From Chloroflexota bacterium (GTDB lineage Bacteria; Chloroflexota; Chloroflexia; JAMCWQ01): a stretch of DNA of 39,657 nt. The notes beneath the pieces were generated by a model that had not been told where the DNA came from, did no database searches, and was given only the letters and a program-made list of their open reading frames with translations. Below, piece by piece: positions 23,159 through 31,117 of the stretch (the stretch's first letter is position 1; the number at the start of each line of letters is the position of its first letter). Where the stretch lies: positions 1-39,657 of the forward strand of contig JAMCWQ010000088.1 in the NCBI GenBank assembly GCA_023480825.1, written 5' to 3'. Both the position numbers and the translations under genes were made by a program.

Positions 23159-24385
23159 ATGAGCGATCCACGTAACGCTGCGCACCCCAACCCAGACAGC
23201 ATGATTCCCTGGCAGGGCCGGCCCACACATGCTGTGGTCGATCTCGACGCGGTCGCGGCTAACGTCCGCGCCATACTGGACCACGTGGGGCATGGGGTTC
23301 GCGTAGCTCCGGCTGTCAAAGCCAATGCCTACGGGCATGGAGCTGTACCGGTGGCTGCACAGGCGCTCGCCGCCGGTGCAAGTCTCCTTTGTGTGGCATG
23401 CGTTGATGAGGGAAGGCAGCTAAGGTCCGCTGGGATTGCTGCTCCAATCCTTGTTATGGGCTATTTGCAGCCATCCGAGATCGATAGCGCGGTGCAGTCC
23501 GGATTGACACTGACTATCAACGATGCCGAACAGGTAGAGGCAGCAGCCACCGCCTCCGAATCCAGAGGGGCCAAGACCAGGATCCATCTTAAAGTGGACA
23601 GCGGGATGAACCGGTATGGTTCTGATGTGGAAACACTCCTCCGTTTGGCTAAACTTGCCGGTAGCAAGGCCTCTCTGGAGATGGAAGGGCTGTATACACA
23701 CTTCGCTTGTGCCGATGAAGCAGACAAATCGAGTGCCTACCGGCAATTCGAGACCTATCAGGAAGCGCGAACCAAGCTGCGGAGCGCGGGGTTTGAGTTC
23801 GCACTTTACCATGTGGCCAACAGCGCCGCTATCCTGGATATGCCCGATACCCATTTGGATATGGTCCGCCCTGGTATTGCCACCTATGGGCTCTATCCAT
23901 CGGCTGAGGTGTCCCGGCTGCCGGGCCTCGCCCCTGCATTGGCGCTCAAGAGTCAGGTGGCTCGGGTACATGAGTTGCGGCCCGGGGACGGCGTCAGTTA
24001 TGGCTACACTTACATTGCGCGGAAGCCTACAAGAGTGGCGCTTGTGCCCATAGGCTACGCTGATGGCTACCATCGCAGCCTGTCGAACAAGGCCTTTGTC
24101 TTAATAAATGGGCGGAAGGCCAGAGTTGCGGGCCGTGTCTGCATGGACCAATTGGTGGTAGATATCGGGGACCTGGACGGCGTCGCCGTTGGCGATGAAG
24201 TGGTTCTGATCGGCCGCCAGGGGAGTGAGTGCATTAGCGCCGATGAAGTAGCGGGGCTGGCTGGGACCATCAACTATGAGGTTACAACATCATTATCAAC
24301 TCGTGTGCCTCGTCTATATTTGCGGGCAGGCAGACCAGTGGGGTACTCCGATCTCAACTCGGCGGCTGGCCTCTGTCTCCCTTGA
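23159..24385 (+). CDS. alr: Alanine racemase
   Basis: Alr interconverts L- and D-alanine with pyridoxal phosphate to supply peptidoglycan synthesis. From ATG 23159 it has 408 residues. The PLP lysine lies in APAVKANAYGHGA, and the catalytic tyrosine in GDGVSYGYTYIA; VDLDAVAANVRAI, HLKVDSGMNRYG, GLYTHFACADE, VRPGIATYGLYP, VPIGYADGYHR and GRVCMDQLVVDI complete the family signature. A GAGGA about 9 nt before the start serves as SD. Its presence implies a peptidoglycan wall, which would exclude wall-less Dehalococcoides-like lineages. Confidence 0.96.
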   Translation: MSDPRNAAHPNPDSMIPWQGRPTHAVVDLDAVAANVRAILDHVGHGVRVAPAVKANAYGHGAVPVAAQALAAGASLLCVACVDEGRQLRSAGIAAPILVMGYLQPSEIDSAVQSGLTLTINDAEQVEAAATASESRGAKTRIHLKVDSGMNRYGSDVETLLRLAKLAGSKASLEMEGLYTHFACADEADKSSAYRQFETYQEARTKLRSAGFEFALYHVANSAAILDMPDTHLDMVRPGIATYGLYPSAEVSRLPGLAPALALKSQVARVHELRPGDGVSYGYTYIARKPTRVALVPIGYADGYHRSLSNKAFVLINGRKARVAGRVCMDQLVVDIGDLDGVAVGDEVVLIGRQGSECISADEVAGLAGTINYEVTTSLSTRVPRLYLRAGRPVGYSDLNSAAGLCLP

Positions 24386-24397
24386 AGTGCACTGCCT

Positions 24398-24826
24398 CTA
24401 GAACATGTCCTTCTCGTAGTCGCGAAGATGGGGAGCGCAGGCTTCGCAGAGCGCAATCTGGTCATTCATGCGTTTGATCCCATCGCGTCTGTGAAGCTGG
24501 TAGCGGTAGCTGTAGGTCGTGATGTGTTTAGGGCAATACCATGTCATGCACCGCTGGCAGAGTTCCAGATGGGTGCTAGCACCACAGTTCTTGTGGCCGC
24601 AGCGGCCGTGAGAGTTTAGCTTTTCGGCAATTCTTCTTCTGGTTTCCTCTGTTGCCAGTTCTCTTTGCTTCTCCATCTCTCTCAGGTAGATTGGCAGACA
24701 GTTCCGGCACACCTCCAACTCATGGTTACCATGAATAGCGCAGAAATCCTGGCCACATATCGAGCAGCGTGCAATCGCCGGGTGGCCGCATATGACGAAA
24801 CCTAGTTCGCAAGAGTCGCCCTTCAT
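24398..24826 (-). CDS. Cys/His-rich protein with two B-box-like zinc-binding units
   Basis: I do not recognise this as a named family. From ATG 24826 (AAGGTGG about 9 nt upstream) it has 142 residues; the track start at 24853 is a TTG. Two similar Cys/His sets are visible. The first is CGHPAIARCSICGQDFCAIHGNHELEVCRNC, the second RCGHKNCGASTHLELCQRCMTWYCPKHI followed by ALCEAC. Each has the C-x2-C, C-x2-H and C-x2-C spacing of cross-brace zinc folds such as B-box. A charged, probably helical linker (YLREMEKQRELATEETRRRIAEKL) joins them. It ends 12 nt from the convergent alr stop and follows the nitrilase gene, so it may be the last gene of that operon. Confidence 0.72.
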   Translation of the reverse strand: MKGDSCELGFVICGHPAIARCSICGQDFCAIHGNHELEVCRNCLPIYLREMEKQRELATEETRRRIAEKLNSHGRCGHKNCGASTHLELCQRCMTWYCPKHITTYSYRYQLHRRDGIKRMNDQIALCEACAPHLRDYEKDMF

Positions 24827-24886
24827 ACCCCGTTCCACCTTCCTGTCTTCCAACCCGGCCTGCTTGAGGTCATCCTCCGCCGCGCC

Positions 24887-25732
24887 TTAGCGTTCCTGGT
24901 TGACGGCGATCTCATCGGCTGGCCACTGATAAGCTTCCGGCCGGCGGTTGGCCAGAGAGGGGAGTTGTCTTCGCACCTTTCCGCAGAATTCCAAGTCGAG
25001 ATCGGCTGCAACAAATGTCTCGGTATCCGGCGCTACTACCAGGGGGATTCCCCACGGGTCCACGATCATTGCTCTCCCATAACAGAGGTCATCTGGTAGA
25101 TGCTTCCCGACTTGAGCCGGCGCCACGATGAAGAGTTGATTCTCGATGGCCCGCGCCCGCAGCAGAACTTCCCAATGGTCCTTGCCGGTGTGCATAGTGA
25201 AGGCTGCTGGGACAAATATCAGATGAGCGCCCCGTAGGGCGAGAATGCGGTACAACTCGGGAAACCTGAGGTCATAGCAGATCGTGAGGCCCACGGTAAT
25301 CCCATCGATCTGGGCGGTCACAATATCGGCTCCGGGCTGGTTGGAGTCGGACTCGCGCACCGGTTTTGATCCGGAGAATTCGACATCGAACAGATGGATC
25401 TTGCGGTACTTTGCGATGATCTCGCCCTCGGGATTGAGGAGCACGGAAGTGTTGTAGCAGCGGTCCGATCGGCCTGAAGACTCCTGTATGCTACCACAAA
25501 GCAGATAGACGCGGTGCTGGCGGGCTTTCTCTGCCAGGCGGTCAGTTGTCGGCCCCGGTATCGGCTCCGCGCTCGCCAGGTACGTGCCATTTTGGCCGAG
25601 GTAAGGGAAGTTCTCCGGCAGAGCGATGACCCTAGAGCCGTCGGCAACCGCAAGATCAATCAACCTTTCAGCGGTATCGAGATTGGCTGCCTTGTCGCCT
25701 CTGGAGTTCATCTGAATGATCGCAGTCTTCAC
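24887..25732 (-). CDS. Carbon-nitrogen hydrolase, nitrilase superfamily (Nit2-like)
   Basis: The 281-residue enzyme carries the complete Glu-Lys-Cys triad of the nitrilase superfamily: Glu in ALPENFPYLG (about residue 40), Lys in KYRKIHLFD (about 110), and Cys in GLTICYDLRFPELYR (about 152). HWEVLLRARAIENQLFIVAPAQ and GRAMIVDPWG place it in the Nit/omega-amidase-like branch, which hydrolyses small amides such as deaminated glutathione or alpha-ketoglutaramate. The start is GTG 25732 with GGAGG 7 nt upstream. It lies 67 nt downstream of the HypE-like gene on the same strand. Confidence 0.9.
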   Translation of the reverse strand: MKTAIIQMNSRGDKAANLDTAERLIDLAVADGSRVIALPENFPYLGQNGTYLASAEPIPGPTTDRLAEKARQHRVYLLCGSIQESSGRSDRCYNTSVLLNPEGEIIAKYRKIHLFDVEFSGSKPVRESDSNQPGADIVTAQIDGITVGLTICYDLRFPELYRILALRGAHLIFVPAAFTMHTGKDHWEVLLRARAIENQLFIVAPAQVGKHLPDDLCYGRAMIVDPWGIPLVVAPDTETFVAADLDLEFCGKVRRQLPSLANRRPEAYQWPADEIAVNQER

Positions 25733-25799
25733 TGATTGCCCTCCTCGAATGCTGTGCCAACCGATGGTGGAGCGCGGTCTAGGCGAGCCCTGGTCTGTT

Positions 25800-26810
25800 C
25801 TAGAATATCTTAGCTATCTGATCCCGGTCAAAGCGAGGCAGGGGGATGGTCCCCGCCGGCGTGATCATCTTCACTCCCTCTTCTCGAGTGGTCACTCGCC
25901 CGATTACGGCCGCTCGTATCCCCCCGGAATCCAGTGCTTCGATCAATTTCGCGGATTCGCCTGCGGGCACAATAATTATCAAAGCTCCGGAGGCGATGAC
26001 GCCAAGCGGGGCCAGTCCAAAATCGGCGCACAGACGGGCGCTCTCTGGGAAAATGGGAATGCTCTCTTGATCGATGAGCATGCCAACATTGCTAGCCACC
26101 GCTACCTCGTGAAGCCCGGTCGCGAGCCCTCCCTCTGTGGGGTCGTGCATGGCATGGACCGGTGCGGTCTCGACGGCTATTCTCGCGTCCTTGAACACGC
26201 TTATGCCAGGATCACGGAGGAAGTTCCTGGCCCGATCCACAAACTCTGCGGGATAGCGACTGCGCAGTTCCTCCCGGTGCTCTCGGGCAATTATAGACGT
26301 AGCCTCTATGGCGATGCCCTTGGTGAGAATGATGTCATCGCCCACCTGCGCTCCAGCAGCCGTGACGAAGCCGTTCCGGCTGGTCTCTCCCAGCATTTGG
26401 CCGACGACAATCGGGCGGTCCAGGTCGTGAGTGATCTCCGTGTGGCCGCCACAAAAGGCAATTCCCAACGAAGCGCAGGCGCTGGAAATCTGGGCGAAGA
26501 TATCCTCGACCATCTGTATTGTTGTGTGGTCACCTGGCAGGAGAAGAACCGAGAGGAACCACTTAGGGACGCCGCCGACGGACGCGATGTCGTTCGCATT
26601 GACGTTGACCGCGTACCAGCCGATCTCGTCGATGGCAAAGGTGATGGGGTCGGTCTTGGCGATCAAGGCGGTGCTGCCAAAGTCGATAACGGTGGCATCG
26701 CCTCCGACCTTTGGACCTACGAGGACCCGGCCATTAGTGGACGTGTAGCGGTCCAGCAGCTCCGCCAAGCAGTCCATATCCAGCTTGCCAACCGGTAGAA
26801 AATCCGACAT
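25800..26810 (-). CDS. HypE-like AIR-synthase-family protein without the C-terminal Cys
   Basis: The protein has the two-domain fold of the PurM/SelD/ThiL/HypE family, which binds ATP and phosphorylates or dehydrates a small group. Motifs close to HypE are GDATVIDFG, VNANDIASVGGVPKWF, CGGHTEITHDLDRPIVVGQMLGE, MHDPTEGGLATGLHEVA and GVIASGALIIIVP. HypE ends in a Pro-Arg-Ile/Val-Cys whose Cys is carbamoylated for NiFe-hydrogenase CN ligands; here the end is LPRFDRDQIAKIF, with no Cys. It therefore cannot do HypE chemistry in the known way. ATG 26810 is preferred, although GAGGG is only 2 nt away; TTG 26819 is the other option. A good promoter lies just upstream. No hyp genes are nearby; tandem AOR genes are. 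Confidence 0.82.
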   Translation of the reverse strand: MSDFLPVGKLDMDCLAELLDRYTSTNGRVLVGPKVGGDATVIDFGSTALIAKTDPITFAIDEIGWYAVNVNANDIASVGGVPKWFLSVLLLPGDHTTIQMVEDIFAQISSACASLGIAFCGGHTEITHDLDRPIVVGQMLGETSRNGFVTAAGAQVGDDIILTKGIAIEATSIIAREHREELRSRYPAEFVDRARNFLRDPGISVFKDARIAVETAPVHAMHDPTEGGLATGLHEVAVASNVGMLIDQESIPIFPESARLCADFGLAPLGVIASGALIIIVPAGESAKLIEALDSGGIRAAVIGRVTTREEGVKMITPAGTIPLPRFDRDQIAKIF

Positions 26811-26844
26811 ATCCCTCAAAACAAAGCGACTCGCCTACACCCCG

Positions 26845-26874
26845 ACTATAGCACTGGATTCCGGATCGTGTCAA
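26845..26874 (-). promoter_or_regulatory. Sigma70 promoter of the HypE-like/nitrilase operon
   Basis: A perfect -35 TTGACA (26869-26874, minus strand) is 18 nt from TATAGT (26845-26850). Transcription would begin about 28 nt before the ATG. Confidence 0.8.
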
Positions 26875-26983
26875 TTATCCAGGTACAACTGCCTGTGTCG
26901 ACATCTATGTGGACAGCCATTATTGGTTCTGTCTCTTTTCAACCAGCAATCTGGACCGTCGGTTGTCGAGTGCCTCTACGGCC

Positions 26984-28828
26984 CTATTGCCGTAGCTTAG
27001 CTGCCTCCGGTATGAGATCAGACAAGTCCAGCCTCATCAGCGTGTCATCGGAGGGTACGCCCTTGTTATCCCACCCGCTGATGGCGTAGAACTCCTCCAG
27101 CATGCTATCGAAGTCAGCAGGATTCACCAAAGAGCCCTTTTTCGGCCCATCGGGGACGGGCTCTGAGAAGATCCGCCTTGGTGCGCTGTCGTCTTTTCGA
27201 GTGAAACCGAAGCGGCCGTTGATAACCCGCGTCAGATTGAACACACGCTCCGTTACTAGCGCCAAATCGTCCCCCGTCCGTTTCTTGCCGGTCGCGGCGC
27301 TGACCAACGCAGCATAATCGTCGAGTTCCAGCGAGTAAGACACGAAGCGGCATTGGCCCAGGATATCGGGCGTGGAACGCCTGATCTGGCTCTGCTTGAC
27401 CAAAGCAGCTTTGCCCTGAGGGGTATCCCAGTCACCAACGAAAAAGTCCATCTGCCAGACCCTGTTGTGATCCGATCCCCTATCGACGATGGCGTAGCCA
27501 AGCACTTGACCCATGCCGCCCCGGGTCTCATAGCCGGATTGCTCCAGGCCTTTAGCGTGCATAGCGAAGCTTTCGCTGCCCTTGCCGATGACTGCCGCCG
27601 CAGAGCGCACACCTTGGGCCAAGGTATCGCCAATCCCCTCCCGGTGGGCGATTGCCTCAATAGCCCAAAGATAGGCCGGCTCGTTGCCGAATCGAAGTTG
27701 TTGGCCGCCGGTGGCGCTGTCATCGACGATGCCGCGTTCGTAACACTCCATGGCGAAGGCGACGATATTGCCCGTGGAGATGGCATCAAGCCCAAGGTCG
27801 TCACAGAGATAGTTCGCCCGAATAACAGCGTCCAGGTTGGATATCCCGCAGTTCGATCCAAGCAGGGCCAGAATCTCGTACTCGGGGCCGTCGACGCGGG
27901 TCCCAGCATACGGCCCGTCGTCTATCACGCAATAGGTGCCGCACACTACGCTACAGCCAAAGCACGCCTTGTTCTTGACAAATCGCGTCTGCCGCATAAG
28001 CTCGCCACTAATGGACTCCGCGTGCTCGAACCAGCCGCTCTGGAAGTTGCGCGTTGGCAAGCAGCCTACCTCATTGCTCATTATTACGTGCTCCGCGGTG
28101 CCTCCCTCTCTCCATTGCTTGGTGGAAGGTAATTCCTGAAGCCGCTTATACAGGGCCGATACCTGGCTGCGAAACTCCGCAGGATCCGCTAAGTGTATGG
28201 AGCCGGAGCCACGCACCGCTATGGCCTTTACTTTCTTCGAGCCCATAATTGCTCCCATGCCGGTCCGCCCCGCCTGGCGCCCAAAATCGTGCCCGATGCA
28301 GGCAACATTCACCAAGTTTTCGCCTGCCGGGCCGATGCACAGCACCTGCGTCTCCTCGCCGAGGTTGTCCTTGATCCGGCTCTCGGTCTCGAAGCACCCC
28401 AGCCCCCAAAGTGCGGAGGCATCCATGAACTGAACCTTGTTGTCTTCGATGGATAGTGTCACCGGAGTGGATGCTAGACCCCGTAGGATGATGACATCGT
28501 AACCGGCGAATTTGATCTCCGGGCCGATATGCCCTCCGATTGTGCTGTCACCATAGCCCCGCGTGGCGGGAGACCGGCTGATGATGCTCAGTTTTGACCC
28601 GGTAGGGGAGGCGGTGCCGGTCAAAGGCCCAGTTGCCAGAATGAGCAAGTTGTCCGCCGAGAGAGGATCGGTTTCCGGAGGTAGTAGGTCGTAGAGAAGC
28701 TTGGCGCCGAATCCTCTGGCGCCGAGAAAGCGCGAGGCAAGGTCCTCCGGAAGGTCTCGCACCTCGCTGCTTCGAGATGTGAGGTCGACAGTCAGGATGC
28801 GCCCTATATAACCGTTCTTAGTGGACAT
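26984..28828 (-). CDS. aor: Aldehyde ferredoxin oxidoreductase (tungsten enzyme), copy 1
   Basis: AOR oxidises aldehydes to acids with ferredoxin, or in reverse reduces acids, at a tungsten bis-pterin centre. The 614-residue protein is of usual length and shows GYIGRILTVDLT at the start, FLGARGFGAKLLYDLLP, GPLTGTASPTGSKLSI, IGPEIKFAGYDVIIL, GRQAGRTGMGAIMGSKKVKAI, the [4Fe-4S] Cys motif KACFGCSVVCGTYC with a fourth Cys in DILGQCRF, CDDLGLDAIST, and a GYETRGGMGQVLG segment. GGAGG lies 5 nt before the ATG. It is a diverged tandem copy of the next gene. A CTACGGC/GCCGTAG hairpin overlaps its stop but lacks a T-run. Confidence 0.94.
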   Translation of the reverse strand: MSTKNGYIGRILTVDLTSRSSEVRDLPEDLASRFLGARGFGAKLLYDLLPPETDPLSADNLLILATGPLTGTASPTGSKLSIISRSPATRGYGDSTIGGHIGPEIKFAGYDVIILRGLASTPVTLSIEDNKVQFMDASALWGLGCFETESRIKDNLGEETQVLCIGPAGENLVNVACIGHDFGRQAGRTGMGAIMGSKKVKAIAVRGSGSIHLADPAEFRSQVSALYKRLQELPSTKQWREGGTAEHVIMSNEVGCLPTRNFQSGWFEHAESISGELMRQTRFVKNKACFGCSVVCGTYCVIDDGPYAGTRVDGPEYEILALLGSNCGISNLDAVIRANYLCDDLGLDAISTGNIVAFAMECYERGIVDDSATGGQQLRFGNEPAYLWAIEAIAHREGIGDTLAQGVRSAAAVIGKGSESFAMHAKGLEQSGYETRGGMGQVLGYAIVDRGSDHNRVWQMDFFVGDWDTPQGKAALVKQSQIRRSTPDILGQCRFVSYSLELDDYAALVSAATGKKRTGDDLALVTERVFNLTRVINGRFGFTRKDDSAPRRIFSEPVPDGPKKGSLVNPADFDSMLEEFYAISGWDNKGVPSDDTLMRLDLSDLIPEAAKLRQ

Positions 28829-28939
28829 ACTTGCCTCCTATCGGGTCACTGCCAAACGACGAACAACTTGATATGGGCGGGAGATTCAGTCCTGCGGGAG
28901 CCCCCGCGGCACTTGCTCGATAACCACCGGAGCGCGGCC

Positions 28940-28967
28940 AGTATAGCACAAACCAATAGGCACGCAA
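28940..28967 (-). promoter_or_regulatory. Promoter of AOR copy 1
   Basis: TTGCGT (28962-28967, minus) is followed after 16 nt by TATACT (28940-28945). It lies just beyond and partly overlaps the region of the upstream AOR stop, so copy 1 can be transcribed independently of copy 2. The resulting leader of about 105 nt contains a GCGGG/CCCGC hairpin but no riboswitch I recognise. Confidence 0.55.
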
Positions 28968-28971
28968 GCCA

Positions 28972-30828
28972 TCACCGGCCGCGTTCACGTAGCCTCAATG
29001 CTTCACCAGCCATGTCCTCGAGGTCAAGCGCTCGCAGGTGCTCTGGTGTCGGCAGGCCATTCGTATCCCAACCACTCACTCTGTAGAACTCATCCAGCAT
29101 GGCCTCAAATTCGGCTCGTTTCACGATACACCCCTGTCGCGGGCCATCCGGCACGGGCTCTTCAAAGACGCGATCGGGAGCCCTATCATCGGCGCGGGTG
29201 AACCCGAAGCGGTAGTTGATGAGTCGAGCCACGTTGTAGACACGTTCCGCGACTTCCTCGATCCTGGGGGCTTCCCACTGTTCTCCGGTGCCTGCCGTCA
29301 GTAGCTCTGCGTAGTCTTGCAGCTTGAAGGGGTAAGAAGCGTACCGGCACACATCCAGCAGATCAGGCGCCGAGCGTTCGATCTGGCTTTGCCTGGCCGC
29401 GGCTCCCTTGCCTTCCGGCACGCGCCATGGACCCATGTAGAAATCGGGGTGCCACATGCGATTATGGTCCGATCCCCGGTCGGCAATAGCGTGTCCGAGA
29501 GCCTGTCCCATGCCGGCGCGTGTCTCATAGCCAGCCTGCTCCAATCCCTTGCAGTGCAAAGCCAGCTTATCGGCTCCTCTGCCCAGAGTCGTGCTTGCCG
29601 ACCTCACACCCTCTGCGAGCACATCGCCAAGACCTTGCCGGAAGGCAATGGAACTGATCACCTGCAGAGCCGCCTCTTGTTGGCCAAAACGAAGAGGCTG
29701 ATTGCCCACTTCGCTGTCACTGATTATGCCTCGCTCGTAGCACTCCATGGCGAAGGCGACGATATTGCCTGTGGAGATGGCATCAAGCCCAAGGTCGTCG
29801 CAGAGTTGGTTTGCCCGGACAACGTATTTGAGATCAAGAATGCCGCAGTTGGAGCCGAGCATGGCAATTACTTCGTACTCGGGCCCATCTACTGCTGCCC
29901 CGGCGTAGGGTCCGTCTTTCACCTCGCACCACAGGCCGCAAATCTGGCTGCAGCCAAAGCAAGCCCGATTCCTGACGAAGATAGTATTGGCGAGGCAATC
30001 GGCGTTTATGGTGCTGGTGTCTTCCAACCATCCAGTCTGGAAATTGCGCACTGGTAAACAGGATGTCTCCTTGCTCAATTCCACAAATTGCGCGGTACCC
30101 TCTCGCCGCCATTGACGAGTGGTCGGCACGGACTGGAGATAGTCGTGCATGGAAAGGGCTTTCTGACGAAAGGCTCCGGGGTTCGCCAAGGTTACTCCCT
30201 TAGTGCCTTGGACGGCAATCGCTTTGACGTTTTTCGACCCCAGAATGGCGCCCATGCCGGTCCGCCCCGCCTGGCGGCCGAAATGGTGGCCGATGCACGC
30301 GAACTTCACCATGTTCTCGCCAGCCGGACCGATACAAAGCACCTTAGCATCTTCACCTAAAGAGTTGATAACACCGCTTTCCGTCTCGGTGCATCCCTTT
30401 CCCCAAAGCGAGGAGGCATCAAGGAAGCGGACGCGATCGTCTTGAATGTGCACGGTGACCGGCTGCTCGCTGCGGCCTTTCAAGATTAGAACATCGTACC
30501 CGGCGAACTTGATTTCCGCGCCGATTTGGCCGCCTACGTTGCTATCGGCATAGCCCCGTGTGAGTGGCGACCGGCTGGTAATGGTCAGCCTGGAGCCTGG
30601 CGCTAGGGTTCCAGTGAGGGGCCCGGTGGCGAATATCATGATATTGCCGGTGGATAGCGGGTCCACATCCGGCGCCAGCCGGTCGTACAGGAGTTTGGCT
30701 CCAAACCCTCTCCCGCCTAGGAAGCGTTTCGGCAAATCATCCGGAAGGTCTTCCACCCAGCTTGTCCTATCGGTGAGATCGATATTGAGGATTCTCCCCA
30801 CGTAGCCGTGTTTATTGGCCATTTTCAT
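28972..30828 (-). CDS. aor: Aldehyde ferredoxin oxidoreductase (tungsten enzyme), copy 2
   Basis: This is the paralogue of the neighbouring AOR, with the same motifs in the same order: GYVGRILNIDLTDR, FLGGRGFGAKLLYDRL, GPLTGTLAPGSRLTI, IGAEIKFAGYDVLIL, GRQAGRTGMGAILGSKNVKAI, RACFGCSQICGLWC with a later Cys in DLLDVCRY, and CDDLGLDAISTGNIVAF. The ORF-track start adds 46 residues with no AOR similarity; ATG 30828 (MKMANKHGYVG) or ATG 30822 (MANKHGYVG, like MSTKNGYIG of copy 1) is preferred. About 620 residues is usual. Substrate cannot be told from sequence. Two copies suggest different aldehydes or conditions. Confidence 0.93.
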   Translation of the reverse strand: MKMANKHGYVGRILNIDLTDRTSWVEDLPDDLPKRFLGGRGFGAKLLYDRLAPDVDPLSTGNIMIFATGPLTGTLAPGSRLTITSRSPLTRGYADSNVGGQIGAEIKFAGYDVLILKGRSEQPVTVHIQDDRVRFLDASSLWGKGCTETESGVINSLGEDAKVLCIGPAGENMVKFACIGHHFGRQAGRTGMGAILGSKNVKAIAVQGTKGVTLANPGAFRQKALSMHDYLQSVPTTRQWRREGTAQFVELSKETSCLPVRNFQTGWLEDTSTINADCLANTIFVRNRACFGCSQICGLWCEVKDGPYAGAAVDGPEYEVIAMLGSNCGILDLKYVVRANQLCDDLGLDAISTGNIVAFAMECYERGIISDSEVGNQPLRFGQQEAALQVISSIAFRQGLGDVLAEGVRSASTTLGRGADKLALHCKGLEQAGYETRAGMGQALGHAIADRGSDHNRMWHPDFYMGPWRVPEGKGAAARQSQIERSAPDLLDVCRYASYPFKLQDYAELLTAGTGEQWEAPRIEEVAERVYNVARLINYRFGFTRADDRAPDRVFEEPVPDGPRQGCIVKRAEFEAMLDEFYRVSGWDTNGLPTPEHLRALDLEDMAGEALRLRERGR

Positions 30829-30889
30829 TGCCTGCCATACGTCGTATTCGTCCCGGAGTTGTGCAAGTCTACTTCTGAACCGCATTGCT

Positions 30890-30898
30890 AGTATACCA
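30890..30898 (-). promoter_or_regulatory. Extended -10 promoter of AOR copy 2
   Basis: On the minus strand TGGTATACT lies about 60 nt before the start codon. No clear -35 is present. The divergent gap 30829-31117 shows nothing else but the promoter on the other strand. Confidence 0.45.
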
Positions 30899-31053
30899 GG
30901 ACGCGGGCATATGTTCTTCAGGAAGTGGGCGAAGGAGCGAGCAGGTAGCCCATTGCCAGTAGCCATTACTCTCCTCAGCCATCCCCACCCCGACCATCAC
31001 CGCACGCGGGGAGGGAGCTGCTCTCCAAGAATTGTATTCTCTGCCGTCAGCAG

Positions 31054-31062
31054 TGATATACT
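31054..31062 (+). promoter_or_regulatory. Extended -10 promoter of the MmgE/PrpD gene
   Basis: TGATATACT, identical to the extended -10 before hdrA, lies about 55 nt before the GTG start. TTGTAT lies 19 nt upstream as a poor -35. Confidence 0.45.
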
Positions 31063-31117
31063 GGCTGCGTCTTTCTCGAATTCACAGGATTTCCTGTTCC
31101 GCTAAAGGAGGTAGTTG

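Noticed and set aside
25716-26798. 360-aa plus-strand ORF
   Set aside because: It is the antisense shadow of the HypE-like gene.
26976-26995. Terminator at the end of AOR copy 1
   Set aside because: The 7-bp hairpin overlaps the stop codon and lacks a T-run on the minus strand.
28829-28933. Moco/tungsten-cofactor riboswitch before AOR copy 1
   Set aside because: The leader is short and has one hairpin, without the conserved Moco RNA core that I could recognise.
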